Of a DNA stretch of 64,000 bases, positions 8,201-16,922 are shown one piece after another (within the stretch, counting starts at the first letter, position 1; every line of letters starts with the position of its first letter). The position numbers and the translations under genes are program-made. Below the pieces are notes generated by a model, which saw only the letters and a list, made by a program, of their open reading frames with translations, had not been told where the DNA came from and searched no databases. This DNA comes from Streptomyces sp. NRRL F-6676 (GTDB lineage: Bacteria; Actinomycetota; Actinomycetes; Streptomycetales; Streptomycetaceae), in NCBI RefSeq assembly GCF_000725625.1, contig NZ_KL647085.1, positions 96,354 to 160,353 on the forward strand. The letters are read 5' to 3'.

Positions 8201-10764
8201 GCGCCGGTACGCCGACGCCCCGGGCCCAGGCGCGCGCCGCTGCCGCCGACGCCGTACGGGAAGCCTCCGCGGCCGTCGACGCCGCGCGGCTGACCGCATT
8301 CCTGGCCGCCCTCGACGAGGTGGCCCTCGCGGAGATGACCCGCGTCCTGGACGCCTCCGGGGTGTTCGCCGACGGCGCGTCGCGCACCGCGGAGGAGGTG
8401 GGCACGGCGCTCCGTGCCACCCCCCGCCACCGGCACATCGTGCGGCGCTGGCTGCGTGCGCTGGCGGCACGCGACCGGCTCACCCACCAGGAGTCCGACG
8501 ATACCTACACCGGGCTCGTCCCCGTCTCCGCGCCCGACGCGGAGCACTGCTGGCAGCGGACCGCGGAGCTGGAGCACGAGATCGGCTGGAGCACCGAACT
8601 GCTCACCGTCATGCGCACCTGCGCCGAGCGGCTGCCCGGGCTGGTCTGCGGCGACACGGGCATCCGGGAACTGCTCTTCCCCGGTGCGGCGACCGAGGCC
8701 GCCGACGCCGCCTACCGCGACAACCTCGCCATCCGGCACCTCAACCGCGCGCTGGTCGCCGCGCTGCGCGAGATCGCCGCGGGCCACACCGGCGAGGAGC
8801 GGCTGCGTGTCCTGGAGGTGGGCGGCGGCGTCGGCGGCACCACCGGCGAACTGGTGCCCGTCCTCGCCGAGTACGGCGTCGACTACCTGTTCACGGACCC
8901 CTCCGCGTTCTTCCTGAACGAGGCCCGCGAGCGCTTCGCCGACCACGCATGGGTCCGCTACCAGCGCTTCGACGTCGACGAGGACCCGCGCGCCCAGCAC
9001 CTGCTGCCCAACACCTTCGACGTGGTGATCTGCGCCAACACCCTGCACGCCGCCGCCGACGCGGACGCGGCCGTGGGCCGCCTGCGGGAACTGCTCGTCC
9101 CCGGCGGACAGCTCGTGTTCGTGGAGAACACCCGCGACGAGAACCTGCCGCTGCTGATCTCCATGGAGTTCCTGGAGGTCGCGGGCCGGACCTGGACCGA
9201 CGTGCGCGAGCACACCGGCCAGTCCTTCCTCACCCACACCCAGTGGCGCGAACTCCTGGACGCGCACGCCGCGTCCGAGGTCACGTCGCTGCCCGCCGCC
9301 CAGGACGCGCTGGCCCTGACCGGCCAGGAGCTCTTCCTCGCCACCGTCAAGGACGACCGGCACCACGTCCCGGCGGGTGAACTGGCCCGCACGGCGGCGA
9401 CCCGGATCCCGGAGTACATGCTCCCCTCCGTGTGGCAGGTCGTCGACGCCCTGCCCCGCACGGCCAACGGCAAGACCGACCGCGCCCGCCTGCGGACCTG
9501 GCTGCCCCGCGAGAGCGCCCCGGTCGTCGTGGACGAGAAGCCCAAGGACGACCTGGAGCACAGTCTCGCCGACCTCTGGTCCGAACTCCTCGCCGTCGAC
9601 GGCGTCACCCGCAACGACGACTTCTTCGACCTCGGCGGCGACTCGCTCCTCGTCGCCCGCATGGTGGGCCGGCTCCGCGAACGCGTGCCGCAGGCCGCCG
9701 ACCTGGAGTGGGAGGTCGTACTGCGCCACATGCTGCGCCGCCCGACGGTCGCCGGTCTCGCCGCGTTCCTGCGCTCCCTGGCCGGCCCCGAGGACGCGCC
9801 CGCCGCCGACGCGGTCCGCACGGACCCCGTGATCCATCTGCACGGCGCCCGGTCCGACGACGAACCCACGACCGTGCTCGTGCACGCCGGCACCGCGACG
9901 ATCATGCCCTACCGGGCACTGATCACCGAGATCCGGCGCCGCTCACCCGGCCTCGCCGAAGTCGTGGGCGTGGAGGTCCCCGACCTGAGCGGCTTCCTCG
10001 CCGCACCGCCGCAGGGACTCATCGAGCAGATGGCGGCCGACTACGCCCGCGCCCTCACGGCCGACGGCCGCAGCCGCTTCCACGTCGTCGGCTACTGCCT
10101 GGGCGGCCTGATCGCCACCGAGGTGGCCCGCAACCTGGCCGAGTCGGGGGCGGAGGTGGAGAGCCTCACCGTCATCAGCAGCCACAGCCCCCGCTTCCGG
10201 CTGGACGACGAACTGCTCGCCGAGTACTCCTTCGCCGTCATGATGGGCATCGACCCCGCCGACCTCGGCTTCCCGGACGACCAGTACCGGGTGGCCGCCG
10301 CGGCCGACGCGGTCCTGGCCGCCAGCCCCGGTGTCCTGCCCGACGGCGGACTCGCCGCGCTGCCCGAGGAGTTCGCGGACGTCGCCGGACGCTTCCGCGA
10401 ACTGGCCGACATCCCCCGCGCCACCCGCATCGCCCGGATGTGCGAGGCGGTGCCCGCCTCGGCCGGCACCTACGAACCCGACCACATGACACGGCTCTTC
10501 CTCGCCTTCCGGCAGAGCGTCTTCGCCATCACCCGCTACGACGCCGAGCCCTACGCCGGTGACATCACCTTCCTGCGCCACGACGGCGCCTACCCCTTCC
10601 CCGGCAGCAAGGACGCCGTCACCACCTACTGGGAGGAACTCACTCTGGGCGACCTGGACATCGTCGACATCGGCGGCGACCACTACAGCTGCCTCTCCGT
10701 CGAGCACGCGCCCGGCATCCTCAAGACCCTCGCCGAGCTGACCCAGGGGGCGATCACCCGATGA
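5209..10764 (+). CDS. Nonribosomal peptide synthetase: docking-Cy-A(MT)-PCP-TE
   Basis: Terminal module of the same assembly line, 1851 residues, GTG start inside the previous stop. Residues 1-52 (MNIAELLARYADDGV...) look like a TubC-type N-terminal docking domain. Cy spans about 68-500 (FPLTDIQAAY; DMLVVD is the DxxxxD motif). The A domain spans about 535-965 (TSGSTGTPKG) with pocket residues D-L-Y-N-L-S-L-I-W, a cysteine code. A SAM methyltransferase of ~280 residues is inserted before the A10 motif (LEVGGGVGG near 1202; ANGKTDR near 1420), as in PchF. PCP Ser is ~1479 (LGGDSL). The C-terminal thioesterase has GYCLGG with Cys ~1630 where most have Ser, and a DHY histidine near the end. By analogy with pyochelin, it should add a second cysteine-derived ring, N-methylate the reduced thiazolidine and release the product. 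Resembles SCO7683. The stop overlaps the following ATG. Confidence 0.95.
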   Translation: MNIAELLARYADDGVVLWAHDGQLRFRAPQGRLTDTHRAELRTHKEAILRHLEAGEPQLRADPDSRHEPFPLTDIQAAYLIGRTDAYAYGGVGCHAYVELEYPDLDVDHVTTVWRELVQRHDMLRAVIHHDGYQKILADVPDLGIDADDLTGLPPAEAEVEVERTRARLSARETPTDRWPLFGVHVSRTAERAVLHLAFDMLVVDHASLRILLAEFQRRHGGEPLTEAPRITFRDYVLARRVLTETDAYTRDRAYWTERLDTLPPAPELPLAETWEAGVSDPREKAHAADPHESGTFRRLEVLLTAAERDRLTERAARRGLTLSTALLTAYAETVGRWSRAGRFTLNVPTVDRPDLHEDIGRLVGDFTSLELLAVDLDAPAAFAERTRLLGEQLLEDLAHPLFTGSEVLAELSRRAGAPVLMPVVFTSALGSDATSEGVPPEVTYAVTRTPQVWLDCQVMHRGDTLSLSWDIREGALAHGVADAMFEAYTGLVRTLSAEGAAGDAAWDAPAGITLPEDQAVRRNAVNATAGPLPDSLLHEPVLAQARITPEAIAVRTPELTLTYQQLIARATAVAEALTASGLRAGEPVAIWADKGWEQVVAVFGTLMAGGAYLPVDTAQPPARRDTIIADAGVRTVLTQSWLAEIDDLPEGVTAVAVDLLPQISQAAPAASATPRDPDDLAYIIYTSGSTGTPKGVMISHRAALNTVEDVNRRFGVSERDRVLGIAGLGFDLSVYDLFGPLAVGACLVLPAADRRGDPSHWAELVRDFRVTVWNSVPGQLHMLCDWLRSEPPTDDATLRLALISGDWIPVALPDQARELLPGLEVVSLGGATEGSIWSIAHAVDAVDTDRPSIPYGRPLTNQTFAVLDRHLRARPEWVPGELFIGGAGVALGYFGDESRTAERFLSDPATGQRLYRTGDLGRYLPDGTIEFLGREDAQIKIRGYRVELAEVEAAVQAHPEVAAGAVIVDDSAAGGRRLAAFVETARKDGTPDADAGSAGTPTPRAQARAAAADAVREASAAVDAARLTAFLAALDEVALAEMTRVLDASGVFADGASRTAEEVGTALRATPRHRHIVRRWLRALAARDRLTHQESDDTYTGLVPVSAPDAEHCWQRTAELEHEIGWSTELLTVMRTCAERLPGLVCGDTGIRELLFPGAATEAADAAYRDNLAIRHLNRALVAALREIAAGHTGEERLRVLEVGGGVGGTTGELVPVLAEYGVDYLFTDPSAFFLNEARERFADHAWVRYQRFDVDEDPRAQHLLPNTFDVVICANTLHAAADADAAVGRLRELLVPGGQLVFVENTRDENLPLLISMEFLEVAGRTWTDVREHTGQSFLTHTQWRELLDAHAASEVTSLPAAQDALALTGQELFLATVKDDRHHVPAGELARTAATRIPEYMLPSVWQVVDALPRTANGKTDRARLRTWLPRESAPVVVDEKPKDDLEHSLADLWSELLAVDGVTRNDDFFDLGGDSLLVARMVGRLRERVPQAADLEWEVVLRHMLRRPTVAGLAAFLRSLAGPEDAPAADAVRTDPVIHLHGARSDDEPTTVLVHAGTATIMPYRALITEIRRRSPGLAEVVGVEVPDLSGFLAAPPQGLIEQMAADYARALTADGRSRFHVVGYCLGGLIATEVARNLAESGAEVESLTVISSHSPRFRLDDELLAEYSFAVMMGIDPADLGFPDDQYRVAAAADAVLAASPGVLPDGGLAALPEEFADVAGRFRELADIPRATRIARMCEAVPASAGTYEPDHMTRLFLAFRQSVFAITRYDAEPYAGDITFLRHDGAYPFPGSKDAVTTYWEELTLGDLDIVDIGGDHYSCLSVEHAPGILKTLAELTQGAITR

Positions 10765-11933
10765 ACAAGCCTGTGATCGGAGTGCTGGGCGCCTCCGGCG
10801 CGGTCGGCCGGGCCGCCGTACGCGAACTGCGCGCCCTCGGCCACACCGGCCTCCGCCTGGGCGGCCGGACCGCGTCCGCCCTGTGCGCGGTCGCCGATGA
10901 GGACCCCGCCGGCCACGACGAGACCGTCTGGGCCGACGCCACCGCACCGGACGGCCTGCGCACCTTCACCGAGGGCTGCGACCTCGTCCTCAACTGCGTC
11001 GGACCCACCTACCGGCTGCGGGCCACCGTGGCCTTCGCGGCACTCGACGCCGGCGCGCACTGCGTCGACGTGGCCGGGGACGACCCCGCCGCCGAGGACC
11101 TCGACAAGGGCAGCGACCCGGTCCGCGACGCCCGCGCGGTCGTCCTGTCCGCGGGCGCCCTGCCCGGCCTGTCCAGCCTCCTGCCCCGCTGGCTCGCGAC
11201 GCGCGGCGGCCTGGACGGTGCCACGGCGCTGACCGCCTACTGCGGCGGCCTGGAGACCTGTTCGCCGACGGTCGCCCACGACCTGATGCTGTCCCTCAGC
11301 TCGGGAGGCGCGGACGGCGCGGCCTACGGGGAGGCCCTCGCCGCCGTCCGCGGCGGCCGGCGCGTCTCGCGCGCCCTGCGCACCGACGAGGACGCCGCGC
11401 ACGAGGCGTTCCCCGGCCGGGTCGCCGTACAGCCCTATCTCAGCGGTGAGAGCGAACGCCTCGCCACCGCCCTCGGCCTCGACCGGCTCGACTGGTACAA
11501 CGTCCACCCCGGCCCTGCCGTACGCGCGCTGCTGAACCTCCTGCCGGGCCGTCTGGCGGCCGGGGACGACCCGGACGCGCTGGCCGAGCGGCTGATGCTC
11601 GCAGCCGACCTCGACCTGGCCGGACGCAGGCCCTACTACGTCATGGACTTCGCGCTCTCCGGCACCGCGTCGGGCACGCCCGACACCGCTGGGCTGACCC
11701 TGCGCGCGGCCAGCAGCTACCGGCTCACCGCCGCCGTGGGCGCGCTCGCGGCGGACGCGGTGCTGCGCGGCCGGGTGGGTGCGGGCGTGCACTTCGCGTG
11801 TGACGTGCTGGACCCGGACACCGTGGTGGGGCACCTGCGCTCCCACGGCGTCGCCGACCTCCACCTCACCGGAACGGCCGCCGAGGCCGAGCAGGTCGAG
11901 CAGGTCGAGCAGGTCGAGGAGGGTGTCCTGTGA
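10761..11933 (+). CDS. Saccharopine dehydrogenase-like NAD(P)-binding oxidoreductase
   Basis: A 390-residue protein starting ATGA over the NRPS stop. The N-terminus carries a Rossmann dinucleotide loop (VIGVLGASGAVGR, residues ~5-17), and the layout matches the saccharopine dehydrogenase NADP-binding family, which also contains trans-acting enoyl reductases. The substrate is not known; inside an NRPS cluster it is probably a tailoring reductase acting on a bound or released intermediate. Gene order suggests the SCO7684 equivalent. The last residues contain three exact copies of a 9-base repeat (GAGCAGGTC, 11889-11915) giving an E-Q-V tail, probably a flexible and variable end. The next gene starts within its stop (GTGA). 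Confidence 0.8.
   Translation: MNKPVIGVLGASGAVGRAAVRELRALGHTGLRLGGRTASALCAVADEDPAGHDETVWADATAPDGLRTFTEGCDLVLNCVGPTYRLRATVAFAALDAGAHCVDVAGDDPAAEDLDKGSDPVRDARAVVLSAGALPGLSSLLPRWLATRGGLDGATALTAYCGGLETCSPTVAHDLMLSLSSGGADGAAYGEALAAVRGGRRVSRALRTDEDAAHEAFPGRVAVQPYLSGESERLATALGLDRLDWYNVHPGPAVRALLNLLPGRLAAGDDPDALAERLMLAADLDLAGRRPYYVMDFALSGTASGTPDTAGLTLRAASSYRLTAAVGALAADAVLRGRVGAGVHFACDVLDPDTVVGHLRSHGVADLHLTGTAAEAEQVEQVEQVEEGVL
11889..11915 (+). repeat. Three exact 9-base coding repeats (EQV)
   Basis: GAGCAGGTC occurs three times in a row at the 3' end of the reductase gene, followed by a partial fourth copy. Such repeats are prone to slippage, so copy number may vary between strains without breaking the frame. 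Confidence 0.9.
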
Positions 11934-13978
11934 GCACCGCGACACCCCTGCGTGTCCTGGTCTGCGGCACCAACTTCGGCCGCTTCTACGCCGAGGCGGT
12001 GCGCCGGCGCCCCGGGTACACCCTGGCGGGCATCCTCAGCAGGGGGTCGGCGGCCTCCCGGACGTACACCGAGAGCCTGGGCGTCCCCTACTACACCGAT
12101 GTCGACGACCTCCCCGCCGACATCGACGCCGCCTGCGTGGCGGTGAGTTCGTCCATCTCGGGCGGCCAGGGCACCGACCTGGCGCGGGCGCTGATGGACC
12201 GGGGCATCCACGTCCTCCAGGAACACCCCGTCCACCTGACCGAGTTGACCGGCAACCTCAAGCACGCCCGCAGCCGCGGCGTCCAGTACCGGCTCAACAC
12301 CCACTACCCGCACGTGGCTCCGGTCCGCTCCTTCGTCGAAGCGGCCCGGCGGCTCGTCGCCCGCCAACGCCCTCTGTTCCTGGACGCCGCCACCCCGGTC
12401 CACCTGATGCACCCCCTGGTGGACATCCTCGGGCAGGCCATGGGCACCCTGCGTCCCTGGCGTTTCGCGGACCCGGCGCCGCTGCCTGCCGAGATCGGGC
12501 CGCAGCCCTTCCGCTCCCTGCACGGAGTCTTCGCCGGCGCACCCCTCACCCTGCGGGTGCACCACCAGCTCGACCCGTCCGACCGTGACAACCACGCCCT
12601 GCACTGGCACCGGATCTCCCTCGGCACCGAAGGCGGAGTGCTCACCCTCGCCGACACCCACGGTCCCGTGCTGTGGAGCCCCCGCCTGCACATCGGGCGG
12701 GACGCCGACCGCCGCTTCGTCCTGGACGGTCCGGGCACCGGCCGCCTGGGGCTCGGAAGCACGGCCGTGGTCGGCAGCACCGGGTCCTTCCGAACCGTCT
12801 TCTCCGACCTGTGGCCGGAAGCGATCGGCAGCACGCTCGACGGGCTGCGCGACGCGATCACGCAGGGCGGCGACGTCCTGCGCGCGGGACAGTACGACCT
12901 GGCCGTGTGCCGCATCTGGAGCGACCTCGCGGCCCGGCTCGGACCCCCCGAGATCGTCCGGCCGGCCACACCCCGGCCCCTCTCGGTGAGCGACGTCTTC
13001 CCCGCGCCGGAACGGTTTCCCTACGACACCAGTACCTCCCGCCCCGAACCCACCCCGCCGGCCGTCCCCGTGGAAAGGCCACCGGTCCGCCCAGCGGACA
13101 CCGCCGCGTACTCCCCGTCCGCCGAGTTCTTCGACCTGGTAGCCGCCGAGCACACCGCGACCGCGAGCGCCCCGGCCGTCGCCGCTCTCCTCGCCGACGC
13201 AGACCTGGGCACCGGCCCCGTGGTGGACATCGGCGCCGGCACCGGTCTGCTGACCGAGGCCGTCGCCCGGGCACGGCCGGACGCGGAGATCATCGCCTGC
13301 GAACCGTCCGTCGGCATGCGCGCCGTACTCACCAGCCGGGTGTTCAGCGACGAGGACCTGCGGCCCCGGGTGACCGTCACCGCGGACGCCGCGCCGGACC
13401 TCGACCTGCCCGACCGGATCAGCGTGGTGCTGCTCTGCGGAGTCCTGGGCCACCTCGACGCCGAGGGGAGGGCCAGGCTGTGGCGGCGGGTGACCCGGCG
13501 GCTGGCGCCCGGCGGCCTCGTGATCGTCGAGCTCATGCAGTTCGAGGAACCGACGACCCTTCCCGAGACCCGGCTCGCCACCGCCACCGCCGGACGCCAC
13601 CGCTACGAGTGGTCGTTCGGCGGCGCACCCGACGAGGCGGAGGACGGCGTGATGCGCCTGCACTCCACATGGCGGGTCTACCGGGACGGAGCCCCGCAGG
13701 CGGAACGCGAGGTGCGCGACTCGTACCGCTGGGAGCCCTTCGGACTGAAGGACGTGATCGCCGAGTCGGGCATGACCGCGCGCACCCTGCCCACCCGTCC
13801 CGGGGCACCCCCGCTGGCCGTCCTCACCCGGACCCCAGATCCGACCGACGAGGCCGCCGGAGCGCACCTCCCGCACGCGCGGACCGCACCCGACGCCCCG
13901 GACACCCCCGCCGGCCCGGCCTCCCCGGACCGCCCGCGCACCGACACCCCGCTCGTCTCCTCCTCCACCGACGCCTAG
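11930..13978 (+). CDS. Thiazolinyl imide reductase fused to a SAM methyltransferase
   Basis: A 682-residue fusion. Residues ~1-375 are a Gfo/Idh-like reductase of the Irp3/PchG type (LVCGTNFGRFYAEAV nucleotide-binding start; the conserved LQEHPVH segment near 100), which reduces a carrier-bound thiazoline to thiazolidine with NADPH. After a Pro-rich linker (~375-400), residues ~400-630 are a class I SAM methyltransferase (VVDIGAGTGLLTEAV). The C-terminal half closely resembles the stand-alone methyltransferase at 16194-16922 in both the SAEFxxLVA opening and the EPSxxMRAxLTSRV segment, so one arose from the other by duplication. The tail after ~630 is low-complexity Pro/Asp/Thr. GTG start overlaps the upstream stop. 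I infer that thiazolidine formation and an O- or C-methylation are physically coupled; the methylated position is unknown. Confidence 0.85.
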   Translation: MSTATPLRVLVCGTNFGRFYAEAVRRRPGYTLAGILSRGSAASRTYTESLGVPYYTDVDDLPADIDAACVAVSSSISGGQGTDLARALMDRGIHVLQEHPVHLTELTGNLKHARSRGVQYRLNTHYPHVAPVRSFVEAARRLVARQRPLFLDAATPVHLMHPLVDILGQAMGTLRPWRFADPAPLPAEIGPQPFRSLHGVFAGAPLTLRVHHQLDPSDRDNHALHWHRISLGTEGGVLTLADTHGPVLWSPRLHIGRDADRRFVLDGPGTGRLGLGSTAVVGSTGSFRTVFSDLWPEAIGSTLDGLRDAITQGGDVLRAGQYDLAVCRIWSDLAARLGPPEIVRPATPRPLSVSDVFPAPERFPYDTSTSRPEPTPPAVPVERPPVRPADTAAYSPSAEFFDLVAAEHTATASAPAVAALLADADLGTGPVVDIGAGTGLLTEAVARARPDAEIIACEPSVGMRAVLTSRVFSDEDLRPRVTVTADAAPDLDLPDRISVVLLCGVLGHLDAEGRARLWRRVTRRLAPGGLVIVELMQFEEPTTLPETRLATATAGRHRYEWSFGGAPDEAEDGVMRLHSTWRVYRDGAPQAEREVRDSYRWEPFGLKDVIAESGMTARTLPTRPGAPPLAVLTRTPDPTDEAAGAHLPHARTAPDAPDTPAGPASPDRPRTDTPLVSSSTDA

Positions 13979-13985
13979 GACCACC

Positions 13986-15257
13986 ATGAGACCCACCGAG
14001 ACCTTCGCCCCCGAGACGACCTCCACCTCCGACCGGCCCGGCACGGACGCCGGGTCGGACCCCGCAGCCCCGCCCCGGGACTTCCCCATGCAACGCGGCT
14101 GCCCCTTCGCCGCGCCCGCGGAGTACGACGCGCTGCGCACCCACGACCCCGTCGCCCGCGTGACCCTGCCGACGAAGAAGGAGGCGTGGGTGGTCACCCG
14201 CTACGACGACGTACGCGAACTGCTCTCCGACCCCCGGGTCAGCGCCGACATCCGCCGTCCGGGCTTCCCGGCTCTCGGCGAGGGCGAACAGGAGGCCGGG
14301 GCGAGGTTCCGCCCCTTCATCCGCACCGACGCCCCCGAACACACCAAGTACCGGCGGATGCTCCTGCCGGTGTTCACCGTGCGCCAGGTGCGGGCGATGC
14401 GGCCCGCAGTGCAGGCCCGCGTCGACGAGATCCTGGACGGCATGCTCGCCGGCGGCGGACCCGTGGACTTCGTCTCCGTGTACGCCAACGCGGTCTCCAC
14501 CTCGGTGATCTGCGAACTGCTCGGCATCCCCCGCGAGAACCTGGAGTTCTTCCGGGACGTCACCCGCGTCTCCGGCTCCCGCACCAGCACCGCCGAACAG
14601 GTCTCCGAAGCCCTCGGCGGCCTCTTCGGACTGCTCGCCGAACTGGTCGGCAAGCGGCGCGAGGAACCCCGCGACGACCTGATCTCCAAGCTCGTCACCG
14701 AGCAGCTCGTCCCCGGCCACGTGACCATGGACCAGTTGCTGTCCACGCTCGGCATCACCATCAACGCCGGCCGCGAGACCACCACCAGCATGATCGCCCT
14801 GAGTACCCTGCTCCTCCTGGACCGGCCGGAGCTGATGGAGGAACTGCGCAGCGACCCCTCCCTGCTGCCCGCCGCCGTCGACGAACTCCTGCGCGTCCTG
14901 TCCGTCGCCGACTCCATCCCGCTGCGGGTGGCCGCCGAGGACATCGACCTGTCCGGCCGGACGATCCCCGCCGACGACGGCGTCATCGCCCTTCTGGCCG
15001 GCGCCAACCACGACCCCGAGCAGTTCGACGACCCGGAGCGGGTCGACTTCCACCGCACCGACAACCACCACGTCGCCTTCGGCTACGGCGTCCACCAGTG
15101 CGTCGGGCAGCACCTGGCCCGGCTGGAACTGGAGGTCGCCCTGGAGACCCTGATCCGCCGCGTGCCCACCCTCCGCCTCGCGGGAGACCGGGACGACGTC
15201 GCCGTCAAGCACGACTCGGCCACCTTCGGCCTCGAAGAACTGAAGGTCACCTGGTGA
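13986..15257 (+). CDS. Cytochrome P450, CYP105 type
   Basis: A 423-residue bacterial P450. The heme-binding segment FGYGVHQCVG places the cysteine ligand at residue 372; the I-helix has AGRETTTS and the K-helix ELLR supplies ExxR. Sequence style and position match CYP105N1, the P450 of the coelibactin cluster in S. coelicolor (recalled, not searched). It should hydroxylate or oxidise the siderophore scaffold using ferredoxin supplied from elsewhere; no ferredoxin gene follows it. AGGA five bases before the ATG serves as ribosome site. The next gene begins inside its stop (GTGA). Confidence 0.92.
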   Translation: MRPTETFAPETTSTSDRPGTDAGSDPAAPPRDFPMQRGCPFAAPAEYDALRTHDPVARVTLPTKKEAWVVTRYDDVRELLSDPRVSADIRRPGFPALGEGEQEAGARFRPFIRTDAPEHTKYRRMLLPVFTVRQVRAMRPAVQARVDEILDGMLAGGGPVDFVSVYANAVSTSVICELLGIPRENLEFFRDVTRVSGSRTSTAEQVSEALGGLFGLLAELVGKRREEPRDDLISKLVTEQLVPGHVTMDQLLSTLGITINAGRETTTSMIALSTLLLLDRPELMEELRSDPSLLPAAVDELLRVLSVADSIPLRVAAEDIDLSGRTIPADDGVIALLAGANHDPEQFDDPERVDFHRTDNHHVAFGYGVHQCVGQHLARLELEVALETLIRRVPTLRLAGDRDDVAVKHDSATFGLEELKVTW

Positions 15258-16123
15258 CCGCGCCCTCCGCGCCCAACACGCCCCTCCGGCACCCGGCGCA
15301 GCCCCCGGCACGGCCCTCGGCACGCGCCGCGCGCGCCGACAGCCCGTGGATCCGGCGGTGGAGCGGCGCCTCCGCACCCCGGTACACCCTGGTCTGCCTG
15401 CCGCACGCGGGCGGTAGCGCGGGCTTCTACCGGCCCTGGGCCGCCCTGACACCCCCCGAGGTCGAACTCCTCGCCATCCAGTACCCGGGCCGCGAGGACC
15501 GCTTCGAGGACCCCGAGGCGGCCGACATGGCCGAACTGGTGGGTGCGGTGGCGGACGCCGTCGCGCCGCTGCTCGACCGGCCGTACGCCCTCTTCGGGCA
15601 CAGCATGGGCTCCGCCGTGGCCTGGGAACTCGCCCACGAGCTGCAACGGCGCCACATCCCCGGACCGCGGCGCCTGTTCGCCTCCGGCCGGGCCGCCCCC
15701 GGCACCGCCGTCACCGGGCAACTGCACCGCCAGGACGACGACACCCTGGGCGCCGAACTGGCCCGGCTGGGCGGCACCAGCCGGGAGGTCCTCGACGATC
15801 CCGGACTGCGCTCCCTGATCCTCACGGCCGTGCGCCACGACTACCGGATCATCGAGACCTACCGCCCGCCGGAGCGGCCACCGCTGTCCTGCCCCCTGCA
15901 CGTCCTGACCGGCAGCACGGACCCGGAACTCGGATCGGAACGCGCCCGTGAACGGGCGGGCGGCTGGGCGGACCTCACCACCGCCCGCACCGAGGTACGC
16001 ATCTTCCCCGGCGACCACTTCTATCTCACCCCGCGCCGCCGCGAGGTCGTCGCCACCGTCCTGCGCAGGCTGGACCCCTCCCTGACCACGGGCGGCGCCC
16101 ACACCTGGCCGAGCACCCCGTGA
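15254..16123 (+). CDS. Type II thioesterase
   Basis: A 289-residue alpha/beta hydrolase. The nucleophile motif GHSMGS places Ser at ~117, with early HAGG oxyanion residues (LPHAGGSAGFY) and a late GDHFYL histidine. This is the discrete editing thioesterase family (GrsT/RifR/PchC-like) that clears mis-primed or stalled acyl groups from carrier domains. The first ~45 residues before the core are Pro/Ala-rich and longer than usual; the GTG start overlapping the P450 stop fits the coupled operon, but a start further in is possible. Confidence 0.9.
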   Translation: MTAPSAPNTPLRHPAQPPARPSARAARADSPWIRRWSGASAPRYTLVCLPHAGGSAGFYRPWAALTPPEVELLAIQYPGREDRFEDPEAADMAELVGAVADAVAPLLDRPYALFGHSMGSAVAWELAHELQRRHIPGPRRLFASGRAAPGTAVTGQLHRQDDDTLGAELARLGGTSREVLDDPGLRSLILTAVRHDYRIIETYRPPERPPLSCPLHVLTGSTDPELGSERARERAGGWADLTTARTEVRIFPGDHFYLTPRRREVVATVLRRLDPSLTTGGAHTWPSTP

Positions 16124-16193
16124 GCCGCCGCACCGCCGCACCCGCACACCAGGCCACTCACACCCACCCGGCCATCCACGCCCGGAGACCAAC

Positions 16194-16922
16194 GTGATCG
16201 ACTACTACTCGACCTCGGCCGAGTTCTACGAACTGGTCGCCACCCGGCACACCGCCAGTAGCGGCCCCCCGCTCACCGGCGTCCTGACCAGGCTGGACGT
16301 GTCCCACGGACCCGTCCTGGAGATCGGAGCCGGTACCGGCCGCGTCACCGAGGTCATCGCCGCCGCGCTGCCGGACGCGGAGATCCTGGCGGCCGAGCCG
16401 TCGGCCACGATGCGCGCCATGCTCACCTCCCGGGTCGCCCGCGACCCGGACCTGCGCCGCCGCGTGACCGTCGTCGACGGGTCGGCCCAGGACCTCGTCC
16501 TGCCCGAACGCCTTTCCGCGGTCGTCATCTTCGGCGTCGCCGGCCATCTCACCGTCCCCGAACGCGTGACGCTGTGGAAGCGGCTCGCGGACCGCCTGCC
16601 CGACGGGGCGCCCATCGTCGTCGAACTGATGGGAGTCTCCTCACCCCGCGTCATCCCCCCGGTGATGTCCCTCAGGGAGACCATCGGCAGCCAGACCTAC
16701 GAGTGGTGGATCGGCGGCGAACCCACCGAGGGCGACGGCATGCGCTTCACCACCACCTGGAAGGTCCTGCGCGACGGCCGCACCGTCCGCGAGGTCGCCG
16801 ACAGCTACGAATGGCACACCTTCGACGTCGCCCGGCTGGCCCGCGAGGCCGGCATGACCAGCCGCCGCATCACCGAGGCGGGCGGCAGGCCCATCCCCGA
16901 AATCGGAGTACTCGTCAAGTGA
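16194..16922 (+). CDS. SAM-dependent methyltransferase (paralogue of the fused domain)
   Basis: A 242-residue class I methyltransferase with motif I VLEIGAGTGRVTEVI and the acidic post-I site. GTG start with GGAG upstream. It follows a 70-base gap, the largest break within the cluster, so it may have its own ribosome loading. It is clearly homologous to residues ~400-630 of the reductase fusion (11930-13978): same N-terminal SAEFYELVA opening, same AEPSATMRAMLTSRV block, same DSYEW segment. A cluster with both copies predicts two methylations, or subfunctionalised enzymes, besides the NRPS-embedded domain. Positionally SCO7688-like. Target atom unknown. Confidence 0.85.
   Translation: MIDYYSTSAEFYELVATRHTASSGPPLTGVLTRLDVSHGPVLEIGAGTGRVTEVIAAALPDAEILAAEPSATMRAMLTSRVARDPDLRRRVTVVDGSAQDLVLPERLSAVVIFGVAGHLTVPERVTLWKRLADRLPDGAPIVVELMGVSSPRVIPPVMSLRETIGSQTYEWWIGGEPTEGDGMRFTTTWKVLRDGRTVREVADSYEWHTFDVARLAREAGMTSRRITEAGGRPIPEIGVLVK

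Noticed and set aside
5191..9885. 1564-codon open frame antisense to the second NRPS gene
   Set aside because: Same artefact; low-complexity Gly/Val/Arg/His translation and no ribosome site.
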